Origin: Pseudomonadota bacterium
Lineage (GTDB): Bacteria > Pseudomonadota > Alphaproteobacteria > Rhizobiales > Xanthobacteraceae
Reading direction: 5' to 3'
Assembly (NCBI GenBank): GCA_023431725.1
Contig: JAEYVN010000444.1
Coordinates: 1-6,264, forward strand
Length of the DNA: 6,264 bases
Shown piece by piece: positions 1 through 5,779 of this stretch (position 1 is the first letter of the stretch; each line of letters opens with the position of its first letter). The notes beneath the pieces were generated by a model, which was given only the letters and a program-made list of their open reading frames with translations, was not told the DNA's origin and did no database searches. The position numbers and the translations under genes were made by a program.

Positions 1-673
1 CATTCCAGCCCTTGGCGCGAATATAGGTTTTCCTGGCGATCTTCTCGCGCGCGCCGGTGAGCACGATGGCTTCGCCATAGGTGCCGACCGGCTGCGGCGT
101 GCATTTGCTGTCGACATAAGCGCGGTCCTTTGCATTCACGCTGAAATACGCGGCACTGGCCGGCGCCATGCCGGTTGCGCCGCGCTTGATCGCAGCGTTG
201 ACATTGTCGCGCATGCCCTGCGAGCCGAGGCTGAGCACCGATTGTCCGTTCAGCGGCACATAGGCATCGAGAAAGACGATGGAACGGATCGCGTCGCGCG
301 ATTTCTCGGCGACGCCGGAAATGACGAAGCCGGCATAGGAATGGCCGACCAGCACGACATCGCGCAGATCCTCGTAGCGGATCAGGTTGACGATGTCGGT
401 GATGTGGGTCGTGACATTCACCTGCTGCGAGATGAGATGCGCGCGATCGGCGAGCCCGGTGAGCGACGGCGCATAGACCTTGTGGCCGGCGCGGCTGAGA
501 CGGTCGGATACGCGCCGCCAGCACCAGCCGCCATGCCAGGCACCGTGCACCAGCACGAAAGTGCGCGGCGAGTTTTGCGCGGACACCGCGTTCGGCAATG
601 TGGTTGCCGCGGCAACGCCGCTTGCCGTCATCATGATCGCGCGGCGCGTGATGCCGGATGGCGGGTTCGTCAT
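1..673 (-). CDS. Alpha/beta-hydrolase with Tat-like signal peptide (partial, C-terminus missing)
   Basis: Reading leftward from an ATG at 673-671, 224 codons are visible and the frame leaves the window open. Residues 9-32 look like a Tat export signal: a TRRAIMM twin-arginine motif, a hydrophobic stretch, and a likely signal peptidase site after A-V-S-A (about residue 32). The mature part begins as an alpha/beta-hydrolase. It has an oxyanion-hole segment LVHGAWHGGWCW (41-52), the nucleophile elbow VGHSYAG with Ser112, and a following FLDAYVP strand (134-140). The catalytic acid and histidine are not both visible and probably lie beyond the edge. The pattern fits the esterase/hydroxynitrile-lyase-like branch of the fold, so an ester or small-molecule hydrolase acting in the periplasm is inferred; the substrate is unknown. 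It follows the membrane-anchored hydrolase by 36 bases on the same strand, probably in one operon. Confidence 0.88.
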   Translation of the reverse strand, partial: MTNPPSGITRRAIMMTASGVAAATTLPNAVSAQNSPRTFVLVHGAWHGGWCWRRVSDRLSRAGHKVYAPSLTGLADRAHLISQQVNVTTHITDIVNLIRYEDLRDVVLVGHSYAGFVISGVAEKSRDAIRSIVFLDAYVPLNGQSVLSLGSQGMRDNVNAAIKRGATGMAPASAAYFSVNAKDRAYVDSKCTPQPVGTYGEAIVLTGAREKIARKTYIRAKGWN

Positions 674-678
674 GTCGA

Positions 679-684
679 TTCCTC
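679..684 (-). promoter_or_regulatory. Ribosome-binding site of the Tat-signal hydrolase
   Basis: On the minus strand the sequence reads GAGGAA, five bases before the ATG at 673. This good Shine-Dalgarno match fixes the start and so places the twin-arginine motif at residues 10-11, a normal position for a Tat signal. Confidence 0.65.
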
Positions 685-709
685 GCAAACAGTCGACGCA
701 CTGTGCCAG

Positions 710-1507
710 CTAGAGCTTGCCGAGAAAATCCCGCACCGCCTGCAAGGCACCGAACCGGTCGAGATCCTCATGATCGCCGCCGCGAAAGCGGACGATCGTC
801 TTCGGTTCCGGTGCCATGGCGTAAAGCCGCTCGCCATAGGCGATCGGGATCACACTGTCCCTGTCGCCGTGCAGGATCAGGATCGGCGCCTTGACCTTGC
901 CGATCCGCTCGCTGGAATGAAACTGATCCTTCATCAGCCAGCGCACCGGTAGAAACGGATAATGCGCCTGCGCGATATCAAGCGTCGATGTGTAGGGCGC
1001 TTCCAGCACGAGAGCAGCGACGTCATTCTCCGCGGCCACCGCCGTCGCGACCCCTGTGCCGAGCGACTCGCCCCACAGCACGATCTTCGCATCCGGATAG
1101 GCCTTGCGCGCGAAGTCATAGGCGGCCCGGCCATCGGCCAGCAGGCCCTCCTCGCTCGGGCTGCCCTGCGAGCCGCCGTAACCGCGATAGGACAGGGCGA
1201 CGAGGCCGGTGCCGTCCGAAACAAGCGGCCGGAAGCGCGGCACGCGATGCTGCAGCGCGCCGCCGTTGCCGTGGAAGTAGACCACCACCGGCTTTCCCGG
1301 CTGCGGCGGCACCATCCAGGCCAGTATTGGGGTGCCGTCGGCCGCCGTCAGCGTCACCTCGCGGGCCTGGGGAAACTCCGCATCGGCCGGCGCCGTACGG
1401 ACACGATCCGGGAAATACATCAGCGTCCGCTGCATCACATACATGAGCGCGATGAGGCCGAGATAGGCGGCCAGGGCAATGAAGAGGACGGATTTGAGTG
1501 CAGCCAT
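710..1507 (-). CDS. Membrane-anchored alpha/beta-hydrolase, Bem46/ABHD13 type
   Basis: This is a 265-residue protein when started at the ATG at 1507-1505. Residues 5-25 form one hydrophobic helix, followed by the QRTLMYFPDR segment typical of this family, so the catalytic domain is probably tethered to the inner membrane. Active-site elements appear in order: oxyanion-hole YFHGNGG (77-83), nucleophile elbow WGESLG with Ser148, acid in HGDRDSV (probably Asp217), and His246 in GGDHED. The triad is complete and the length is normal for the family, so an active serine hydrolase (esterase or peptidase-like) is well supported; the natural substrate is unknown. The frame stays open upstream to an ATG at 1579. 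I prefer 1507 because it begins directly before the membrane helix, whereas the extension is basic, low in hydrophobicity and would fill the divergent spacer. It is the first gene of a probable two-hydrolase operon. Confidence 0.92.
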   Translation of the reverse strand: MAALKSVLFIALAAYLGLIALMYVMQRTLMYFPDRVRTAPADAEFPQAREVTLTAADGTPILAWMVPPQPGKPVVVYFHGNGGALQHRVPRFRPLVSDGTGLVALSYRGYGGSQGSPSEEGLLADGRAAYDFARKAYPDAKIVLWGESLGTGVATAVAAENDVAALVLEAPYTSTLDIAQAHYPFLPVRWLMKDQFHSSERIGKVKAPILILHGDRDSVIPIAYGERLYAMAPEPKTIVRFRGGDHEDLDRFGALQAVRDFLGKL

Positions 1508-1525
1508 GCCGCGCTTGTAACACAG

Positions 1526-1566
1526 CCCGGCAACACGGCGACGACAGTGCCGTTGTCCTTGCCGGG
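1526..1566. repeat. Interrupted inverted repeat in the divergent spacer
   Basis: CCCGGCAA (1526-1533) is matched by TTGCCGGG (1559-1566), and inside it ACGGC (1535-1539) is matched by GCCGT (1549-1553), around a 9-base centre. Together they give up to 13 base pairs with small bulges. The repeat sits between the divergent start codons at 1507 and 1582. It could be an operator shared by both directions, or a hairpin in the leader of the MgtC-family gene. No convincing -35/-10 pair was found around it, so the function is a guess. Confidence 0.4.
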
Positions 1567-1581
1567 GGGGCGAATTCATCT

Positions 1582-2292
1582 ATGGTGCCGCGCATGACGG
1601 TGGCCCAGGAAGAACTGGTAATTGCTATTCGTCTGCTCGCCTCGGTGCTGGTGGGCGGACTGATCGGCCTTGAGCGGACCTTCCACGGGCGACCGGCGGG
1701 TTTCCGCACGCATGCGCTCGTTTGCCTGGCCTCGGCGCTGCTGATGCTGGTGACCGTCTATCAGGATCTCTGGATGACACATGTGCCGCTGGACGCGATC
1801 CGCACCGATCCGACCCGCATGGCGCAGGGCATCATGACCGGCATCGGCTTTCTCGGCGCCGGCGTGATTTTCAAGGAAGGACTGACGGTCCGCGGGCTGA
1901 CCACCGCGGCCTCGATCTGGATCACCGCCGCGATCGGCATTCTGGTCGGCATCGGCTTTTACTTTGCGGCGGCCGTTGGCGCCGTGATCGTGCTGGCCAT
2001 CCTGTCGGTGTTTCGCTGGATCGAGAACTGCCTGCCGTCCGAACATTACGCGCACCTGATCATCGGTTTCCCGCGCGCCAGAACCATCGATGAAACCAGA
2101 CTGCGGAAGATGATCACCGACCAGGGTTTCAGCGTCGCCAACCTGTCGTCACGTCTCACCGATCGTGGCGAATCGTTCGAATACCGGATGATGATCAAGA
2201 GCCGCGGCCGCCACGCGACCGACGGTCTTTCGCAGTATTTGCGCGGCCTGCCCGAAGTGACCGAATTCCGTATTTCCCCGGCGGGCGACTAA
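1582..2292 (+). CDS. MgtC/SapB-family inner-membrane protein
   Basis: The protein has 236 residues from the ATG at 1582. The N-terminal two thirds are hydrophobic, with about four to five membrane helices, and carry the family hallmarks: LVGGLIGLER (23-32), a following GFRTH, DPTRMAQG (76-83), GIGFLGAG (87-94) and GLTTAASIW (105-113). Residues from about 150 to 236 form a soluble tail like the small ACT-like domain of MgtC proteins. Salmonella MgtC supports growth at low Mg2+ and inside macrophages and acts on the F-type ATP synthase; whether this homologue does so is unknown. An ATG at 1594 (232 residues) is an alternative start, and the frame stays open back to a GTG at 1498, which would overlap the divergent gene. 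A run of seven G (1564-1570) is the only SD-like element before 1582. The gene heads the plus-strand cluster, with the MFS gene starting 9 bases after its stop. Confidence 0.9.
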   Translation: MVPRMTVAQEELVIAIRLLASVLVGGLIGLERTFHGRPAGFRTHALVCLASALLMLVTVYQDLWMTHVPLDAIRTDPTRMAQGIMTGIGFLGAGVIFKEGLTVRGLTTAASIWITAAIGILVGIGFYFAAAVGAVIVLAILSVFRWIENCLPSEHYAHLIIGFPRARTIDETRLRKMITDQGFSVANLSSRLTDRGESFEYRMMIKSRGRHATDGLSQYLRGLPEVTEFRISPAGD

Positions 2293-2301
2293 AACAGAAT
2301 C

Positions 2302-3489
2302 ATGACAGATAGAACGCGCTGGGGCACGGTTGCCGCCCTCGTCATCGCGGGCGTCATCGTCGCGCTGCAAATCGGAAAAGCTGCCATCGCCGTACCGGTG
2401 CTGCAGCGTGAATTGTCGCTAACGCTTGTCGTTGCCGCCTGGATGATCGGCGCCTATGGCATGATGGCCGCCGTGTTCGGCCTGCCCGCCGGCATCCTCT
2501 CGTCACTGTTCAGCGCCCGGCGTGCCTTGCTGTTCGGACTGGTCACCGCAGGGATCGGCAGCCTGGCCGGGGCGATGGCCACGAACGGCGCTTTTCTGAT
2601 CGCCACGCGCGTCGTCGAAGGCGCCGGCTTCCTCGCTGCGGTGCTGGCCTTGCCGCGACTCATCAATTCCGTGACGGCGCCGAAGGATCGCGACGTCGTG
2701 TTCGCATTCTGGGCCGCCTATATGCCGCTCGGCTCCGTGATCATGATGGTCGCCGGTCCGCATCTGATGACCTTCGGATGGCAGACGCTGTGGATCGTCA
2801 ATGGCGTCATCGTGCTGGCCTATGCTGCATTGATCGTCTTCCTGCGGCTGGACCAGGAGCAACTGCCCGCGCAGGGACCACGCAGCACTGTGTGGCCCAA
2901 TATCCGCGCAGTTCTGGGAACGCCGGGTCCGGCCCTGCTCGCCCTCGCCTTCGGCATCTACACCTTCCAGTATTCCTCGATCGCCAATCTGTTGCCGACA
3001 CTGCTCGTCGACCGGATGGGACTGAGCGTCGCCGCGGCCGGGGCGATCAGCGCGATCACGGTGGCCGCGAACGCCGTGGGCAATATCTTTGCCGGTGCAC
3101 TCGCGCGCATGGGCGTGCCTTTATGGGCGCTCGCCACTTTCGGATTCAGCTTCGTGGCGGTCGCAAGCTTCGGGATCTTTTCAGACCAGGTTCCAGTCAT
3201 CGTCATCGCCGTGCTGGCATCGGCCTGCCTCGCGATTACCGGCGTCATTCCCGCCTCGATCTTTGCCGCCGCGCCGCGCGTGGCGAAAAGCTCGGCGCTG
3301 CTGGCCATCGTGCTCGGCCTGACCAATCAGGTGAGCAATATCGGCAATCTGGTCGGGCCGGCCGTGACCGGAACAGTGGCACAGACCTTTGGCTGGGAAA
3401 GCGCTCCCTTCCTGTTCACCGGGATGATGAGTTTAGGCTTGATCGTCGCGCTGTTGTTGCGGAAGGTCATGAGAGACGCAAAGTCCTGA
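2302..3489 (+). CDS. MFS transporter (12 transmembrane helices)
   Basis: This 395-residue polytopic membrane protein is of normal length for a 12-helix major facilitator. Two six-helix halves are separated by a polar loop at about residues 183-202. A loop 2-3 motif A relative is seen at GILSSLFSARR (64-74), and an RVVEGAG motif-B-like sequence (103-109) begins helix 4. Other conserved-looking helix residues are Gly/Ala rich. The overall look is of the drug/organic-anion side of MFS (CynX/NimT-like or aromatic-acid-like), but I cannot name the substrate. It begins 9 bases after the MgtC-family stop. Its own TGA (3487-3489) is followed almost at once by the dehydrogenase start region, so co-transcription with both neighbours is likely. 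Context suggests a 2-hydroxy- or 2-keto-acid, or a related small acid, as cargo; this is inference only. Confidence 0.9.
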   Translation: MTDRTRWGTVAALVIAGVIVALQIGKAAIAVPVLQRELSLTLVVAAWMIGAYGMMAAVFGLPAGILSSLFSARRALLFGLVTAGIGSLAGAMATNGAFLIATRVVEGAGFLAAVLALPRLINSVTAPKDRDVVFAFWAAYMPLGSVIMMVAGPHLMTFGWQTLWIVNGVIVLAYAALIVFLRLDQEQLPAQGPRSTVWPNIRAVLGTPGPALLALAFGIYTFQYSSIANLLPTLLVDRMGLSVAAAGAISAITVAANAVGNIFAGALARMGVPLWALATFGFSFVAVASFGIFSDQVPVIVIAVLASACLAITGVIPASIFAAAPRVAKSSALLAIVLGLTNQVSNIGNLVGPAVTGTVAQTFGWESAPFLFTGMMSLGLIVALLLRKVMRDAKS

Positions 3490-3521
3490 GCCATGAAATC
3501 CATCGAGCCATGAAATCCATC
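3488..3521 (+). repeat. Perfect 17-bp tandem duplication over the dehydrogenase start codon
   Basis: The unit GAGCCATGAAATCCATC occurs twice without interruption, at 3488-3504 and 3505-3521, with no mismatch. Each copy contains an ATG. Because 17 is not a multiple of three, the first ATG (3493) is out of frame with the second (3510), which opens the dehydrogenase. The first copy overlaps the last two bases of the transporter stop codon. The perfect identity suggests a recent slippage-type duplication. Confidence 0.95.
3493..3513 (+). other. Possible six-codon mini-ORF (MKSIEP) coupled to the dehydrogenase
   Basis: Starting from the ATG of the first duplicated copy, the frame reads M-K-S-I-E-P and stops at TGA 3511-3513. 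That stop overlaps the dehydrogenase start as ATGA (3510-3513). The arrangement would let ribosomes that finish the transporter start again at 3493, then terminate and re-initiate at 3510. It is most likely a by-product of the duplication, but it could affect dehydrogenase expression. No evidence for a functional peptide. Confidence 0.3.
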
Positions 3522-4415
3522 TTCATCGACTGCAATCACCAGCTTGAACCGATCTGGCATCGCGTGCATGGCGCCGGCGATCCGCCGGTGACCGTCAACA
3601 CCGCCCCTTACAAGGTCGAGGATCTGCCGACGCTGCTCGACGGCTATGACGTGGCGCTCGACGATCACTCCTACATGCCGACGGAATACATCGCGCAGTG
3701 CAAGGCGCTGAAGCACATTGTCTTCCTCGGCACCGGAGCCGCGAGCTACATGAACATTGCCGAGCTGAAAGAGCTCGGCGTCACCGTTCATATCATCAAG
3801 GGCTATGGCGACACCGCCGTTGCCGAGCACACGATCGCGCTGATGTTCGCCTGTGCGCGCGAGATTGCGAAGATGGATCGCACGCTGCGCGCCGGCATCT
3901 GGAAGCCGCTGGAGGGCATGCAACTGCTCGGCAAGACCATCGGCGTCATCGGCCTTGGCGGCATCGGGGCTGAGACCGCGCGCATTGCCAAGGGCATCGG
4001 CATGAATGTCATTGCCTATAACCGCACGAAACATGCGAATGCGCCGGTGCCGCTGGTCGATATCGACGAATTACTGGCGAAGTCCGACGTCGTCTCACTC
4101 AATCTCGTGCTGAACGACGAGACGCGCGGCTTTCTCAATGCCGAACGCATCGCCCGTATGAAGCCGGGTGCGATCCTCGTCAACACCGCGCGCGGCGCAT
4201 TGGTCGACGAAGAGGCGATGCTGGCCGCCCTGCGCTCCGGCCATATCGGCCATGCCGGTCTCGACGTCTATCATTCGGAACCTTTGCGGCCCGATCATCC
4301 GCTGACCACGATGGAGAATGTGACCATCTCCGCCCATGCGGCGTTCCGTACAGTGGAAGCGTCCGAAACGCTTCTCCGGCGGGCGATCGATATCGTGAAG
4401 GGATTGAAGCGCTAA
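3510..4415 (+). CDS. D-isomer-specific 2-hydroxyacid dehydrogenase (NAD(P)-dependent)
   Basis: The 301-residue protein interconverts a 2-keto acid and a D-2-hydroxy acid with a nicotinamide cofactor in the cytoplasm. The Rossmann motif GLGGIG lies at 148-153. The catalytic set is complete: Arg228 in NTARGALVDE, Glu257 in VYHSEPL, and His276 in ISAHAAFRT. The N-terminal domain (1-about 100) is the short catalytic half, and the hinge helix follows at about 104-120. The second Rossmann strand ends AYNRTK (169-174). It lacks the acidic residue usual in NAD-specific members and has Arg172, which hints at NADP(H) preference. The frame is open far upstream inside the transporter gene, but homology begins at MKSIFIDC, so 3510 is chosen. 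Upstream SD similarity is weak, and coupling to the transporter stop 20 bases before is likely. The exact substrate (glyoxylate, hydroxypyruvate, phosphoglycerate or other) cannot be read from sequence. Confidence 0.93.
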   Translation: MKSIFIDCNHQLEPIWHRVHGAGDPPVTVNTAPYKVEDLPTLLDGYDVALDDHSYMPTEYIAQCKALKHIVFLGTGAASYMNIAELKELGVTVHIIKGYGDTAVAEHTIALMFACAREIAKMDRTLRAGIWKPLEGMQLLGKTIGVIGLGGIGAETARIAKGIGMNVIAYNRTKHANAPVPLVDIDELLAKSDVVSLNLVLNDETRGFLNAERIARMKPGAILVNTARGALVDEEAMLAALRSGHIGHAGLDVYHSEPLRPDHPLTTMENVTISAHAAFRTVEASETLLRRAIDIVKGLKR

Positions 4416-4427
4416 CCTTCGCCGCTC

Positions 4428-4447
4428 ATTCCCGCGAAAGCGGGAAT
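4428..4447. repeat. Short REP-type palindrome with GAAA loop
   Basis: ATTCCCGC and GCGGGAAT form a perfect 8-bp stem around a GAAA tetraloop, 12 bases after the dehydrogenase stop. The sequence is a common intergenic palindrome in proteobacterial genomes. It could stabilise the 3' end of the upstream mRNA. It lacks a following T-run, so a classical intrinsic terminator is not supported. Confidence 0.75.
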
Positions 4448-4501
4448 CCAGTGCCGCCAACAGTACGGAAACTTTCCCGCCCTTTCGCGTTATACCGCGT
4501 T

Positions 4502-4507
4502 GGAGGG
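4502..4507 (+). promoter_or_regulatory. Ribosome-binding site of the ROK-type gene
   Basis: GGAGGG ends eight bases before the ATG at 4516. This strong match fixes the start and suggests independent, efficient initiation, unlike the coupled dehydrogenase upstream. Confidence 0.75.
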
Positions 4508-4515
4508 CCAAGCGA

Positions 4516-5580
4516 ATGCCAGACGCAAAGACACTTCCCGCCGTGGCGGCGCACGGAGCCGCCCGGCTGCCGTCCGTGGAAGTCGACAGTTACAATCTTG
4601 AAATCAAGGACGATGAAGGATTCATCGGCGATCGCGCCAGCAAGGGCGCATTCACCAACCTGATCGAGAATTGGCGCAAGGCTCTGCGCAAGACCGGCGA
4701 TGATCCGTTCGGTGACATCGCGACAGAAAACCTCAGCAAGAAACAGCTCGACGAATTGCTGACCAAGGGCGATGCCGAGGCAGCCGGCGTGCTGCAGGGC
4801 GCGATCGAGGAATTCTCTCAGGAGCTGGCGCTGGTGGTCCGCCGCTTCATGAAGCTGAAGGCCTGGGCCAAGACCGAACGCATCGTGGTCGGCGGCGGCT
4901 TCCGCAACAGCCGTATCGGCGAACTGGTGATCGGCCGCACTTCGGTGATCCTGAAGGCCGACAAGATGAAGCTCGATGTCGTTCCCATCCGTAACAACCC
5001 GGACGAAGCCGGCCTTCTCGGCGCGGCCCATCTCGCGCCGGCCTGGATGTTCAAGGCGCATGACGCGATCCTCGCCGTCGATATCGGCGGCTCGAACATC
5101 CGTGCCGGCATCGTCAACCTGAACATCAAGAAGAAGAGCGATCTGTCGAAGGCGGCGGTGTGGAAATACGAACTCTGGCGGCACGCCGACGAAAACGACG
5201 TCAAGCGCGAGGATGCGGTCGAAAATCTGGTCGGCATGCTGAAGCGCCTGATCGCGCGGGCGCAGAAGGACAAGATCCAGCTCGCGCCTTTCATCGGCAT
5301 CGGCTGTCCCGGCAAGATCGAGTCCGACGGCTCGATCGACCGCGGTGGGCAGAACCTGCCCGGCGGCAATTGGGAATCCAGCCGCTTCCACCTCCCTAGC
5401 CAGGTACACGAAGCCATCCCGAAAATCGGCGACGATGATACCGCCATCGTCCTGCACAACGATGCGGTCGTTCAGGGCTTGAGCGAAGTGCCCTTCATGC
5501 AGGACATCGACCATTGGGCCGTGCTGACCATCGGCACCGGCCTCGGCAATGCGCGGTTCACCAACCGGCATTCGGAGTAA
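4516..5580 (+). CDS. ROK-family (ASKHA-fold) sugar-kinase-like protein with permuted motif order
   Basis: The protein has 354 residues. Residues 84-173 resemble the C-terminal end of ROK proteins: a GDAEAA helix start (85-90), the ADENOSINE-type loop RIVVGGG (122-128) and a CONNECT2-like DEAGLLGAAHLA (163-174). Only after these comes the usual N-terminal half: PHOSPHATE1 LAVDIGGSNIRAGIV (186-200, Asp189), the GIGCPGKIESDGS segment (261-273), NLPGGNW (280-286, a sugar-binding-loop equivalent), CONNECT1 HNDAVVQGLSE (314-324, probable catalytic Asp316) and PHOSPHATE2 TIGTGLGNA (338-346). The protein ends eight residues later. The normal ROK CxCGxxGC zinc motif is absent, replaced by the unrecognised N-terminal stretch 24-60. 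Key ATP- and base-catalysis residues are present, so sugar or sugar-derivative phosphorylation is plausible but unproven; a regulator is unlikely because no helix-turn-helix is seen. Stops TAA and TAG lie in tandem at the end. Confidence 0.85.
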   Translation: MPDAKTLPAVAAHGAARLPSVEVDSYNLEIKDDEGFIGDRASKGAFTNLIENWRKALRKTGDDPFGDIATENLSKKQLDELLTKGDAEAAGVLQGAIEEFSQELALVVRRFMKLKAWAKTERIVVGGGFRNSRIGELVIGRTSVILKADKMKLDVVPIRNNPDEAGLLGAAHLAPAWMFKAHDAILAVDIGGSNIRAGIVNLNIKKKSDLSKAAVWKYELWRHADENDVKREDAVENLVGMLKRLIARAQKDKIQLAPFIGIGCPGKIESDGSIDRGGQNLPGGNWESSRFHLPSQVHEAIPKIGDDDTAIVLHNDAVVQGLSEVPFMQDIDHWAVLTIGTGLGNARFTNRHSE

Positions 5581-5611
5581 TAGTCGTTTGATTCGAACAA
5601 CCATCGCGACC

Positions 5612-5691
5612 GTCATGCCCGGCCTTGTGCCGGGCATCCACGTCTTGGGATAAAGAAAGACGCGGATGGCCGGGACAAGCCCGGCCATGAC
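5612..5691. repeat. Long bipartite palindrome (REP-pair type, two nested hairpins)
   Basis: The 35-base arms 5612-5646 and 5657-5691 are inverted copies with five mismatches around a 10-base loop. Each arm also folds on its own into a perfect 9-bp hairpin: 5615-5623 with 5629-5637 (loop CTTGT), and 5666-5674 with 5680-5688 (loop ACAAG). Repeats of this form, giving a spurious MAGLVPAI-like peptide when translated, are widespread in Bradyrhizobium-type genomes. It lies between the ROK-type gene and the CoxM-type gene. It may end or protect transcripts; no T-run follows it. Confidence 0.88.
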
Positions 5692-5722
5692 AAATCAATA
5701 AGTATATGAACGCGAAACCACA

Positions 5723-5750
5723 TTGACGCGCGCGCTTTCCCGGCCAGAAT
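5723..5750 (+). promoter_or_regulatory. Candidate sigma-70-type promoter of the CoxM-type gene
   Basis: TTGACG (5723-5728) is followed after 16 bases by CAGAAT (5745-5750). That gives five of six and four of six consensus matches with acceptable spacing, inside the AT-richest part of the window. Transcription would begin near 5757, leaving a leader of roughly 20 bases before the ribosome-binding site and start. Confidence 0.4.
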
Positions 5751-5769
5751 AAGAAAAAATATAATCTTC

Positions 5770-5775
5770 GGGAGG
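5770..5775 (+). promoter_or_regulatory. Ribosome-binding site deciding a GTG start
   Basis: GGGAGG ends four bases before the GTG at 5780. An ATG at 5776 directly abuts the site, but it is in the wrong frame for the recognisable protein, so the GTG is the supported start. The spacing is on the short side. Confidence 0.6.
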
Positions 5776-5779
5776 ATGC

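Noticed and set aside
242..952. A 236-codon plus-strand open frame across the two hydrolases
   Set aside because: It runs antisense across the junction of two genes with complete hydrolase motifs on the other strand, and its own product shows no motif or membrane segment.
1498..1581. Longer MgtC-family protein from a GTG at 1498
   Set aside because: It would overlap the start of the divergent hydrolase gene and add a polar leader that does not resemble MgtC N-termini.
2778..3509. Upstream extension of the dehydrogenase frame to a 545-residue protein
   Set aside because: The extra 244 codons overlap the MFS gene out of frame and are Arg-rich without domain similarity. Dehydrogenase homology begins exactly at the ATG at 3510.
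4428..4447. Intrinsic terminator after the dehydrogenase
   Set aside because: The stem is good, but it is followed by CCAGTGCC rather than a T-run. The sequence matches a common intergenic palindrome.
4491..4496. TATACC as a -10 box for the ROK-type gene
   Set aside because: No acceptable -35 lies 16-18 bases upstream, and transcription would begin inside the ribosome-binding site.
4426..5688. A 420-codon open frame on the minus strand opposite the ROK-type gene
   Set aside because: Its start lies in the long palindrome, giving the well-known spurious MAGLVPAI-type peptide, and its body is Asp/Arg/Ala/Val-rich with no recognisable domain. It is a shadow of the high-GC plus-strand gene.
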